Of a stretch of 64,000 nt of DNA, positions 51,589 through 60,900 are shown piece by piece. The notes below the pieces were generated by a model, which was not told the DNA's origin, did no database searches, and saw nothing but the letters and a program-made list of their open reading frames with translations. The position numbers were made by a program, and so were the translations under genes. How positions within the stretch are numbered: position 1 is the stretch's first letter; the number at the start of each line of letters is the position of its first letter. The stretch is from KBS-83 sp051025295 (GTDB lineage: Bacteria; Acidobacteriota; Terriglobia; Terriglobales; Acidobacteriaceae): assembly GCA_051025295.1 (NCBI GenBank), contig JBMGJV010000009.1; one strand, 5' to 3'.

Positions 51589-51603
51589 TGGCACAATGTG
51601 CCA
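51589..51603. promoter_or_regulatory. Probable TetR operator between tetR and the RND operon
   Basis: TGGCAC-AAT-GTGCCA, a perfect 6-3-6 palindrome between the divergent genes. On the plus strand it overlaps a possible promoter (TTGCAC at 51570-51575, 17-base spacer, ACAATG at 51593-51598), so binding would block efflux-operon transcription and probably autoregulate tetR. Confidence 0.55.
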
Positions 51604-51735
51604 GATGTTCGGAGTGAGCAGATTCCGTGAGTCCACCCGCGTGGTGGCCTCATCTACTCCGCAGAGCAACTACCCTGCCGCGCTCCCGTTGCGCTGGCTC
51701 CCTCTTTGACTGCAACACTTTCCGGGATGGCTCCA

Positions 51736-52989
51736 ATGACGTCTAGATACCTCCACGCCCCGTCGCGCTCCGAGTCCGGCACAAGCCCGCTGGCCGGCTG
51801 CCCCTCCGCGGCCTTTCTCCTGCTTCTCGCGGGCATCGCGCTGATTGCCGGCTGCAGCAAGCCAGCGCAGGGCGGCGGACCGCCTCACTTCCCGCCACCG
51901 GACGTAGTCACTGCGCCGGTCGCGCAGCGCGATGTGCCGATCTTCGGCGAATGGGTCGCCAACCTGGACGGCTTCACCAACGCGCAGATCCAGCCGCAGG
52001 TCTCCGGCTACCTCGTCCGTCAGGATTACAAGGAGGGCTCGGAGGTCCATAAGGGCCAGGTCCTCTATGAGATCGATCCCCGTCCCTTCCAGGCGACGGT
52101 CGACCAGGCCCGCGGCCAGCTCGCTCAGGCGCAGGCGCAATTGCAACTTGCGCAGATCAATGTGAAGCGCGACACGCCTCTTGCCGAAGCGCGTGCCATC
52201 GCCCGGTCGCAGCTCGATAACGATCTCCAGACCCAGGCCGCGTATGAAGCAACGGTGAAAGCGCAGGAAGCTGGTGTCGAAACAGCCCAGCTCAACCTCG
52301 GCTTCACCAAGGTGCGCTCGCTGCTCGACGGCATCGCCGGGATCGCAACCACGCAGGTCGGCAGCCTGGTCAACCAGCAGACCGTGCTCACGACTGTCAG
52401 CCAGGTGCAGCCCATCAAGGTCTACTTCTCGATCAGCGAGCAGGAGTACCTCGCGCTATCGAAGAAGGTGCGCGCCAGCGGCGGCAGCGATCTGTTGCAC
52501 AGCCAGAACCGCGTCCCGATCGAGCTGACCCTGTCGAACGGCACCGTCTACGGCAGCTCCGGCCGCATCATCTTCGTGGATCGCCAGGTCAACACGAATA
52601 CCGGCACTATCCGGGTCGCGGCGGCCTTCCCCAATCCGCAAAACCTGCTCCGTCCCGGCCAGTTCGGCCGTGTGCGCGCGCAGACGGACCTGCTGAAAAG
52701 CGCACTCGTGGTCCCGCAGCGCGCCGTCTCGCAACTGCAGGGGTCGTATCAGATCGCGGTGGTCAGCAGCGATGACAAGGTTCACGTCCACCCCGTCGTG
52801 GTCGGCCCGCAGGTCGGTCAGGAGTGGGTCATCACCAGCGGTCTCAACCCCGGCGATCAGGTTGTGGTCGAGGGCAACGGCAAGCTGGCGGACGGCATGC
52901 CCGTGCACCCGAAGCCGGTGAGCGCAGAGCAGGCAGAAGAAGCACCCGGGGCCAACGGCAACCAGGGCGCAGCGACCGGGAGCAAATAA
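51736..52989 (+). CDS. RND efflux periplasmic adaptor (membrane fusion protein)
   Basis: 417-residue AcrA/MexA-type adaptor linking pump and outer-membrane channel. Lipoprotein signal with Cys40 ('LLLAGIALIAGCSKP'). The barrel-sandwich and hairpin parts are 'IQPQVSGYLVRQDYKEGSEV', 'VLYEIDPRPFQATVDQARGQ', a coiled-coil hairpin of Ala/Gln-rich repeats, and 'LGFTKVRSLLDGIAGIATTQ'. The membrane-proximal domain ends in 'DGMPVHPKP'. ATG 51736 has GGGATGG upstream; ATG 51727 and TTG 51706 are in frame. rnd permease follows after 3 bases. Confidence 0.93.
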   Translation: MTSRYLHAPSRSESGTSPLAGCPSAAFLLLLAGIALIAGCSKPAQGGGPPHFPPPDVVTAPVAQRDVPIFGEWVANLDGFTNAQIQPQVSGYLVRQDYKEGSEVHKGQVLYEIDPRPFQATVDQARGQLAQAQAQLQLAQINVKRDTPLAEARAIARSQLDNDLQTQAAYEATVKAQEAGVETAQLNLGFTKVRSLLDGIAGIATTQVGSLVNQQTVLTTVSQVQPIKVYFSISEQEYLALSKKVRASGGSDLLHSQNRVPIELTLSNGTVYGSSGRIIFVDRQVNTNTGTIRVAAAFPNPQNLLRPGQFGRVRAQTDLLKSALVVPQRAVSQLQGSYQIAVVSSDDKVHVHPVVVGPQVGQEWVITSGLNPGDQVVVEGNGKLADGMPVHPKPVSAEQAEEAPGANGNQGAATGSK

Positions 52990-52992
52990 GTC

Positions 52993-55900
52993 ATGTCGAA
53001 GTTCTTTATCAACCGGCCCATCGTGGCCATGGTGATCTCGATCATCATGGTCATCGTCGGCGTGGTCGCCATGCTCAGCCTGCCGACGTCGCAGTTCCCG
53101 GACATCGTGCCGCCCGAGGTGGTGATCCAGGCGAACTACCCCGGCGCGGATGCGCACACGCTCGAGCAGTCGGTCGCTACCCCGATCGAACAGCAGGTCA
53201 CCGGCGTGGATCGCATGAATTACATGTACTCCACCAATGCCAACAACGGGCAGACCTCCATCACCGTTGACTTCGGCATCGGCACCAACCCCGACATCGA
53301 CCAGGTGCTCACGCAGCTCCGCGTCAGCCAGGCCACGCCGCAGTTGCCGTCCCAGGTGAACACCGCCGGCGTGCAGGTGCTCAAGTCCCTGCAGTCGCCG
53401 CTCATGCTGGTTGCGCTCTCGTCCCCGAACGGCACCTATGACAGCACGTTCCTGAACAACTACGCGTACATCAACCTGGCCGACGAGCTGACGCGCGTGC
53501 CCGGCGTGGCGCGTGCCCAGATCTTTGGCGGACAGTACGCGATGCGCATCTGGGTCAAGCCCGACCAGCTCGCCAAGCTCAGCGTCACCGTGCCGCAGAT
53601 CATCAGTGCCATGCAGGTGCAGAACAATGTGAACCCTGCCGGCCAGATCGGCGGCGACCCGGTGCCGCAGGGCCAGGAGTTCACTTACACGGTGCGCTCC
53701 CAGGGACGCCTGGTCACACCCGAAGAGTTCGGCGACATCATCATTCGCGCGAACCCTGACGGCTCCGTGCTGCGGCTGAAGGAAGTTGCACGGATCGAGC
53801 TCGGCGCGCAGTCGTATTCGCTGATCGGCAACTTCAACGGCAAGCCCGCGTCGATCATGGCGCTCTATCAGCTGCCCGGGTCGAACGCCGTCGCAGCTGC
53901 GGCCGCTGTCCACAAGCGCCTCGCCGAGCTGCAGACCACCTTCCCGCAGGACATGATCGTGTCCATCCCGCTCGACACGACCAAGGCGGTCACCGCCGGC
54001 CTGAGTGACATCATCCGCACGCTCGTCATCGCGCTCGTGCTGGTCATCCTCGTCGTCTACATCTTCCTGCAGGGCTGGCGCGCGACGCTGATTCCGCTGC
54101 TCGCCGTGCCTGTCTCGCTCATCGGCACTTTCGTCGTCTTCCCCGCACTCGGCTTTTCGATCAACACGCTGTCGCTGCTCGGGCTGGTGCTCGCCATCGG
54201 ACTGGTTGTCGACGACGCCATCGTCGTCGTCGAGGCAGTCGAGACGCACATCGAGGAGGGCATGTCGCCCAAGGAAGCCTCGATCGCCGCGATGGAGCAG
54301 GTAGCGAGCCCTGTCATCGCGATCGCGCTCATCCTCGCAGCCGTCTTCATTCCGACCGCCGCGGTCCCCGGCATCACGGGCCGCCTCTACCAGCAGTTCG
54401 CCGTCACCATCGCGATATCGGTCATCTTCTCCGCATTCAATGCGCTCACGCTCAGCCCTGCGCTGTGCGCCCTGCTGCTCAGGCCGAAGAAAGAAAAGCG
54501 CGGGCCATTGGGCGGCTTCTTCCGCTGGTTCAACCGCAGCTTCGAGCGCGTCACCCAGGGCTACGTGCGCACCTCGGGCTTCCTGATCCGGAAGTCTGTC
54601 TTCGCGCTGGTCTTCCTCGTCATCGTCTCGATCGGCGTGTACTTCGTCGGGCGCGATATCCCCGGAGCCTTCCTGCCGCAGGAGGATCAGGGCTATCTCT
54701 TCGTCGCCATGGTGCTGCCCAACTCCGCGTCCCTGCAGCGCACGATGGAAGCCTCAAAGAGCGTCGAGAAGGTCATCCTCGGCACGCCCGGGGTCCAGTC
54801 CATTATCTCGGCGAACGGCTTCAGCCTGCTCAGCGGCACGCAGTCCACCTACAACGCCTTCTACTTCGTCACCCTTAAGCCCTGGGACCAGCGCAAGGCG
54901 AAGAATGAGCAGTTCACGGCCATTCAGCAGAACGTCGCTCGGGGTCTCGGCGGCATCAAGCAGGGCCTCGCCTTCTCCTTCCCACCCCCCTCGATCCCGG
55001 GCGTCGGCTCCTCGGGCGGCGTGACAGCCATCGTCGAAGACCGCTCCGGCGGTGACCCGCAGTCGCTCACCGACAACCTGAACAAGTACATGGCGGAGCT
55101 ACGCAAGCGACCGGAGATCGCGGTCGCGATCACCACCTATGCGCCCAACGTGCCGCAGATCTTCGTCGATGTGGATCGCGCCAAGGCGCTGCAGGAAGGT
55201 GTCAACCTCGGTGACGTATACCAGACACTGCAGACCTTCATGGGCGGCTACCTGGTGAACTACTTCAACCGCTTCGGGCGGCAATGGCAGACCTATGTCG
55301 AAGCCGATGGACCGTCGCGCACCAGCATCAACAACATCGGGCAGTTCTACGTGCAGAACGCATCCGGTCAGTCGATCCCGCTGAGCGCGCTGACCAGCAT
55401 CCGCCGCATCACCGGACCCGAGTTCACGCTGCGCTACAACGAATACCCCGCAGCGCAACTCAACATCTCTCCCGCGCCCGGGTACAGTTCGGGTCAGGTC
55501 AACGCCGCTGTCGAGCAGGTGTTCAAGAACACCATGCCGAGCTACATGGCGCTCGACTATCAGGGCCTGTCCTTCCAGGAGCAGAAAGCCGCGCAGGGCG
55601 TCGCGCCAAGCACGGTCTTCGCCATCTCGCTGCTGTTCGTCTTCCTCATCCTCGCAGCGCAGTATGAGAGCTGGGCGCTGCCCTTCGGCGTCCTGCTCGT
55701 CACGCCCATCGCGGTGCTCGGCGCCTACCTGGCGCTCTCCATGCGTGGGCTCGAGAATGACGTCTTCGCGCAGATCGGGCTCGTCATGCTGATCGGTCTC
55801 TCTGCCAAGAACGCCATCCTCATCGTCGAGTTCGCGCGCTCGGAATATCGCAGCGGCAAGAGCATCTACGACGCCGCCCTGGCTGGTGCCCGGTTGCGTC

Positions 55901-56172
55901 TCCGCCCCATCCTGATGACCGCTCTCGCCTTCATCCTCGGCTGCATCCCGCTCTGGACCGCGGGCGGCGCAGGCGGTGTCTCACGCCAGATCATCGGCAC
56001 GGTCGTGATCGGCGGCATGCTCGCAGCCTCCTTCATCGCCATCTTCATCATCCCGGTCACCTTCGCCGTCGTCGAGCAGATCGCGCACCGCTTCAGCCGC
56101 GAGCATCGCGACCAGGCCCGGGAGCGCAGCCGCGAGCGTCGCGAGACCGTCACCTCCGGAGGTGGCCTGTGA
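52993..56172 (+). CDS. RND multidrug efflux permease (HAE1 type)
   Basis: 1059-residue inner-membrane proton antiporter of the AcrB/MexB family. It opens 'MSKFFINRPIVAMVISIIMV' and 'LPTSQFPDIVPPEVVIQANY', with a large periplasmic porter loop after each of TM1 and TM7. The proton-relay pair Asp407-Asp408 is present in 'IGLVVDDAIVVVEAVETHIE', at the same number as in AcrB. 'VASPVIAIALILAAVFIPTA' and 'GLSAKNAILIVEFARSEYRS' are typical TM-region motifs. Length and residues suggest a functional pump for hydrophobic drugs or bile-like compounds. Its stop overlaps the outer-membrane factor start (GTGA). Confidence 0.96.
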   Translation: MSKFFINRPIVAMVISIIMVIVGVVAMLSLPTSQFPDIVPPEVVIQANYPGADAHTLEQSVATPIEQQVTGVDRMNYMYSTNANNGQTSITVDFGIGTNPDIDQVLTQLRVSQATPQLPSQVNTAGVQVLKSLQSPLMLVALSSPNGTYDSTFLNNYAYINLADELTRVPGVARAQIFGGQYAMRIWVKPDQLAKLSVTVPQIISAMQVQNNVNPAGQIGGDPVPQGQEFTYTVRSQGRLVTPEEFGDIIIRANPDGSVLRLKEVARIELGAQSYSLIGNFNGKPASIMALYQLPGSNAVAAAAAVHKRLAELQTTFPQDMIVSIPLDTTKAVTAGLSDIIRTLVIALVLVILVVYIFLQGWRATLIPLLAVPVSLIGTFVVFPALGFSINTLSLLGLVLAIGLVVDDAIVVVEAVETHIEEGMSPKEASIAAMEQVASPVIAIALILAAVFIPTAAVPGITGRLYQQFAVTIAISVIFSAFNALTLSPALCALLLRPKKEKRGPLGGFFRWFNRSFERVTQGYVRTSGFLIRKSVFALVFLVIVSIGVYFVGRDIPGAFLPQEDQGYLFVAMVLPNSASLQRTMEASKSVEKVILGTPGVQSIISANGFSLLSGTQSTYNAFYFVTLKPWDQRKAKNEQFTAIQQNVARGLGGIKQGLAFSFPPPSIPGVGSSGGVTAIVEDRSGGDPQSLTDNLNKYMAELRKRPEIAVAITTYAPNVPQIFVDVDRAKALQEGVNLGDVYQTLQTFMGGYLVNYFNRFGRQWQTYVEADGPSRTSINNIGQFYVQNASGQSIPLSALTSIRRITGPEFTLRYNEYPAAQLNISPAPGYSSGQVNAAVEQVFKNTMPSYMALDYQGLSFQEQKAAQGVAPSTVFAISLLFVFLILAAQYESWALPFGVLLVTPIAVLGAYLALSMRGLENDVFAQIGLVMLIGLSAKNAILIVEFARSEYRSGKSIYDAALAGARLRLRPILMTALAFILGCIPLWTAGGAGGVSRQIIGTVVIGGMLAASFIAIFIIPVTFAVVEQIAHRFSREHRDQARERSRERRETVTSGGGL

Positions 56173-57644
56173 AGACATTCGCACACATCGCCGCCAGCGC
56201 CACCGCGCTGCTGACGGTTGCACTCACCGGCTGTCTCGCGCCGAAGTATCGGCGACCCACGACCAATCCGCCGGTCGTCTACCGTGGCGCGGACACGAAC
56301 GGCGCCACGCAGGTCAGCCAGACGCCGCACGACCGCGAAGGCAAAGAGCTTGCCGGGCAGCCCGGCAACACCTCGACCAGCGCGCTCTCGCTCGGCGATG
56401 AGAAGTGGTGGGAGGTCTTCGGCGATCCCGCGCTGCAGGATCTGATCCGCACCGCGCTCAAGCAGAACTATGATGTGCAGATCGCGGCCGAGCGCGTGCT
56501 CGAATCGCAGGCACAGCTCGGCATCACGCGCTCGCAGCAGTTCCCGCAGCTCGGCGTCGGGGCGGGCTACAGCACGCAGCGCTATCCCTCATCCCAGTTC
56601 GGCGGCCTTGGCGCCTTCGTCACCCACCTGGGCGAGCTCACCACCTCCGCCTCCTGGAACCCCGACTTCTGGGGCCAGTACCGCAATGCCACTCGCGCCG
56701 CGCGTGCGCAACTGCTCCAGAGCCAGTTCAACAAGAGCTACGTCCTCGATACCGTCATCCTGAACGTCGCCACCGGATACTTCCAGCTGCGCACGCTCGA
56801 CGCAGAACTCGAAATCGCGAAGCGCACTCTCGCCTCGCGGCAGGAGTCGCTCAAGCTGACTCAGACGCTTGAAACCGGCGGCAGCACCAGCCTGCTCGAC
56901 GTCCGGCAGGCCGAGGAGTTGGTCAGCACTGCCTCCGCCCAGATCCCCGACCTCGAGCGGCAGATCGCGCAGGAAGAGAACGCGCTGCAAACCCTGCTCG
57001 GGCAGAACCCCGGCGACATTCGCCGCGGTCTCCCCATCGATCAGCAGCCGCGCATGCCGGTCGTTCCCGCAGGACTCCCCTCCACCCTGCTTGAACGCCG
57101 GCCGGACATCCGCGCTGCGGAAGAGGCGCTCATCGCGGCCAACTTCCAGATCGGCGTGGCCCGCGCTGCGTTCTTCCCGTCCATCTCGCTCACCGGCCAG
57201 GTCGGCACCGGCAGCAATGCGCTCAACAACCTCTTCACCGGCCCCGGCTTTCTCTACAATTACGGCGCCTCCGCGACGCAGCCCATCTTCGAAGGAGGCC
57301 GCCTCCGCAACAATCTGCGCCTGACCGAAGCACAGCAGCGCGAAGCCGTTCTGACGTACAAGAAGACCGTATCGCAGGCTTTTCAGGACGTATCGAACGC
57401 GCTAGTCGCCTACCAGAAATACCGCGAGTTCCGTGAGGAGCAGGAGCGGCTGGTCACCGCCTCACGCGACGCCGTCAACCTCTCGACCATGCGCTACAAG
57501 GGCGGCTATTCGAGCTATCTCGACGTGCTCACTAACCAGACGACGCTCTTTTCCGGTGAGCTGACACTGGCCTCGGCACGCGAGAACGAGATGCTTACCC
57601 TGGTCCAGCTCTATAACGCGCTCGGCGGTGGCTGGCAGCAGTAA
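56169..57644 (+). CDS. RND outer-membrane factor, OprM/NodT type lipoprotein
   Basis: 491-residue TolC-like channel with a lipoprotein signal (Cys22 in 'ALLTVALTGCLAPKYRRP'). Two outer-membrane efflux-protein repeats (about 65-265 and 275-480) carry 'WWEVFGDPALQDLIRTALKQ', 'RVLESQAQLGITRSQQFPQL' and 'LLERRPDIRAAEEALIAANF', and the strands 'FFPSISLTGQVGTGSNALNN' are typical. Start GTG 56169 overlaps the permease stop. It completes the tripartite pump; a terminator follows. Confidence 0.94.
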   Translation: MKTFAHIAASATALLTVALTGCLAPKYRRPTTNPPVVYRGADTNGATQVSQTPHDREGKELAGQPGNTSTSALSLGDEKWWEVFGDPALQDLIRTALKQNYDVQIAAERVLESQAQLGITRSQQFPQLGVGAGYSTQRYPSSQFGGLGAFVTHLGELTTSASWNPDFWGQYRNATRAARAQLLQSQFNKSYVLDTVILNVATGYFQLRTLDAELEIAKRTLASRQESLKLTQTLETGGSTSLLDVRQAEELVSTASAQIPDLERQIAQEENALQTLLGQNPGDIRRGLPIDQQPRMPVVPAGLPSTLLERRPDIRAAEEALIAANFQIGVARAAFFPSISLTGQVGTGSNALNNLFTGPGFLYNYGASATQPIFEGGRLRNNLRLTEAQQREAVLTYKKTVSQAFQDVSNALVAYQKYREFREEQERLVTASRDAVNLSTMRYKGGYSSYLDVLTNQTTLFSGELTLASARENEMLTLVQLYNALGGGWQQ

Positions 57645-57664
57645 CCGAAACTGATGCTGTTCTC

Positions 57665-57694
57665 GACAACGGTCGCCCTCGGGCGGCCGTTGTC
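57665..57694 (+). terminator. Terminator of the RND operon
   Basis: GACAACGGTCGCCC / GGGCGGCCGTTGTC, a 14-bp stem with one T-G wobble and a tight loop, followed by TTTG, 20 bases after the last gene of the operon. Confidence 0.7.
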
Positions 57695-57842
57695 TTTGCG
57701 CGCTCCACGCCTTTAGCAAAAAGACACCCCTCCGTTACGTTCTCCTTTCCCACTTCCGAACCGCACCCCCTTTGTCGTTCCAAGCTGGCACTTTCGTGGA
57801 ACAGAAGAGCTCCCCCAAATGCCGCCATAATGAGCCCACTGC

Positions 57843-57913
57843 GAGCCGTGCATCTCCGGCTAGCTCGCCGTCACGGCTCCCCACACCCACCAGCGGTGCG
57901 ATCTCATCGCCGC
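57843..57913 (+). promoter_or_regulatory. Two hairpins in the leader of the sedolisin-like gene
   Basis: Hairpin A: GAGCCGTG (57843-57850) pairs with CACGGCTC (57872-57879), with an inner CGGC/GCCG stem (57857-57860/57867-57870). Hairpin B: GCG-gt-GCGAT-CTC-ATCGC-CGC (57893-57913). They lie 25-95 bases before the chosen start at 57939, within an otherwise gene-free stretch (57698-57938). No match to a riboswitch consensus I know. Confidence 0.35.
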
Positions 57914-57938
57914 GGTGCACATGATTCGCAGGATGGCT

Positions 57939-60900
57939 ATGGCTCACAAATCTTCGTTCTTCGCTCAGAGACTTACTGCTGGTGCTGCCCTGCTGCTCGC
58001 CGCCAGCGCCGCGATCGCCAATGCACAGGCGCTGCCCCGTCTTGCGGGACAGATCGACAGCTCGGCAGTGGTCTCGTTGCCGAACTCAGTGCATCCCTGG
58101 GCACGCGCGGAGTTCGATCGCGGACCAGTGCCCGGCGGCAACACGGGCCGCCTGCTGCTCGTGCTCGGCCGCTCCGATGAGCAGGAGCAGGCTCTGAAGA
58201 CGTTGATGGCGGCGCAGCAGGATCCGACGTCGCCCAGCTATCACAAGTGGCTCACGCCCGAGGAATACGGCAAACGCTTCGGCGCCGCCGACTCGGATAT
58301 TCAGGCCATCCGCGGTTACCTTTCCTCGCGCGGCATGAACGTTGGCCGCGTCTCGAGCAATCGCCTCTCCATTGAGGTCACCGCGACCGCCGATCAGATC
58401 CGCTCCACCTTCGGCACCGAGATCCACGCTTACGCCATCCAGGGCAAGACCTTCTACGCCAACAATGCGAGCCCCAGGATCCCGGCAGCCCTCGCGTCAG
58501 TCGTGCGCGGCTTCTCCTCGCTGAACAACTTCCGCGCCGAGACGGCCGCTCCCGTCCGCCAGGGCACGCTCGATCGTGCGACCCACACCGTCAAGCCGCT
58601 TTACACGACGGCCGGTGGCACCGTCTTCGGCGTCACCCCCGGCGACCTCGCCAACATCTACGACGTGCCCTCCGCGTCCACGGGCGTTGGAGCCGGTGGC
58701 CGCAATGTCACCATCGGTGTCGTCGGCGACTCGGACATCAACGTCTCCTACATCAACAACTACCGCTCAGTCTTCGGCCTCTCCCCCGCCCCGATCACGG
58801 TCGTGGTCGACGGCAATGATCCCGGCATCACCGGCGACGCTTACATCGCCTACAAGCAGTTGGAGCTGCTCAGCGCCGTTGCTCCCAATGCCAGCCTCTA
58901 CTACTACACATCAGCAACGACGGACTACGACACCGGCCTGAACTTCGCCCTCGGCCGCGCCGTCGAAGACAACCAGATTCAGGTCCTCGTGGTCGGCTAC
59001 CAGGCTTGCGAGTCAACCGTCGGCAAGCAGACCGGCGAAACACTGCTGATCAATCAGATCTATGAGCAGGCTGCCGCCCAGGGCATCACGGTCGTCGCCG
59101 CCGCCGGCAACTCCGGCCCGGCCGGCTGCGAAGTCCCCGGCACCGCCGCCAAAGCCACCACTGGCTTTGCGGTCAACCAGTACGCGAGTTCGCCCTTTGT
59201 CACCGCTGTGGGCGGTACCGACTTCTACTACGCTGTCACGCCACTGACCTACTGGGGCGCCGCCAACTCCGGCACCTATACCTCGGCCCTCGGCTACATC
59301 CCGGAGCAGGCCTGGAATGACAGCACGAACCAGGCGAACCCCTCCGTCCTGCTTGCGGGCGGCGGCGGTGTGAGCACGATCGGCCTCGACGGCACAGCCA
59401 CCCCCGAGCCCATCCCCTCCTACCAGAGCAGCAATACGAAGGCCGCGGCCATCAGCAAAACGGCCCGCATCCTCCCGGACGTCGCCTTCTTTGCCGGCAG
59501 CGGCGCGAACGACACGCTCGGCTACAACTCGACCGCGTACCTGTTCTGTATGCAATCGACCGACTGCACTGGAAACACGCCGCAGTTCACCTACTCTGGC
59601 GGCACCGAAGCCTCGGCTGCGGTCTTCGCCGGCGCCGTTGCACTGACGGTCGCGAATAAAAACGCGGGCACGCGCTACGGTCTGGGCAATGTCAACCCCG
59701 CCCTCTACTCGCTGCTGACCGGCACGAACGTGCTGCATCACGACATCACCATCGGCAGCACGGCGGTCGATTGCTCCGGCGGCAACAATTGCGGCAAGGG
59801 CGCCGTCATGACCGGCTACACAGCGGGCAGCGGCTACGACGCTGCCACTGGCCTCGGCAGCTTCGATATCACCAGCTTCGTCAACAACTATGCCGCGCCG
59901 AACACCACGCCCAGCAATGTCACATTGACTGTGCTCGATCCCGCCACCAACCTGGCCCCGGTCTGCAAGTCGGTGGTCAACGGCGTCACCCAGACCATCA
60001 GCAACTGCGCCCCGCACAGTACCTCGCTTGAGTTCATCGTCAAAGCAACCAGCGCATCCGGCGGCAATACGGTTCCGACCGGTGAGGTAGCTATCTTCAA
60101 CACCAGCCCGCTCGCCTCACAGCAGGCCACTGAGTCCCTTACCTTAAGCAACGGCACGGCCACCGAGAGCAGCTACAACCAGCTACCCGGCGGCACCTAC
60201 AAGCTCTACGCCCACTATGCCGGTGACACCGTCAAGGGCGGCACCTACGCACCGAGCACCTCGGCTCCCTACCAGATCACCATCCAGCCCGAGCCCTGCT
60301 TCATCCAGATCTATAAAAACAACATCGCTGGTGGCGGGACCATCCCCTACGGCTCGCCTGTGATCATCACCGCTGAGGCCTACAGCACCACCAACCCCAA
60401 CAACGTCGCCCTCGACTCTGGCTCGCTCAGCGTGTTCGACACCTACAACGGTGTGCGGCGTCAGATCACAGCCATTCCGCTGAACTCGCAGGGAGCTGCT
60501 ACCTTCAGCTCTAACCTGCTCTCGTACGGGGCGCACTCGATCGCGCTCGCCTACAACGGCGATGCAGGCTTTGGCGCCTGCCAGACGGCCGCCTACGGCG
60601 TGACTGTCTCGAAGGCCGCCACCACCACCACCATCAATGCAGCAGAGACGGATACCGGCGCAGGCACCGCCAGCATCGGCATCACGGCTGTCGTTCAGTC
60701 CGCTACATTGCCCAGCAATGCGACATCGCCCACTGGCACGGTGACCTTCAACACGAAGACCCCGAAGGTCGTCACCCTGGTGCCCGGCTTCGATCCAAGC
60801 GGCAACGCAATCGCCACCGCGAGCACCACGGTCGGCCAGGCGGATGTGCCCACGACCGGCACGATCAATGCAACGTACACGCCGGCTTCGACCGAGGTGA

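Noticed and set aside
57787..57801. TGGCAC-N5-TGGAA resembling a sigma-54 promoter
   Set aside because: The -12 element would need GC; the sequence has GA, and the downstream gene has no sigma-54 link.
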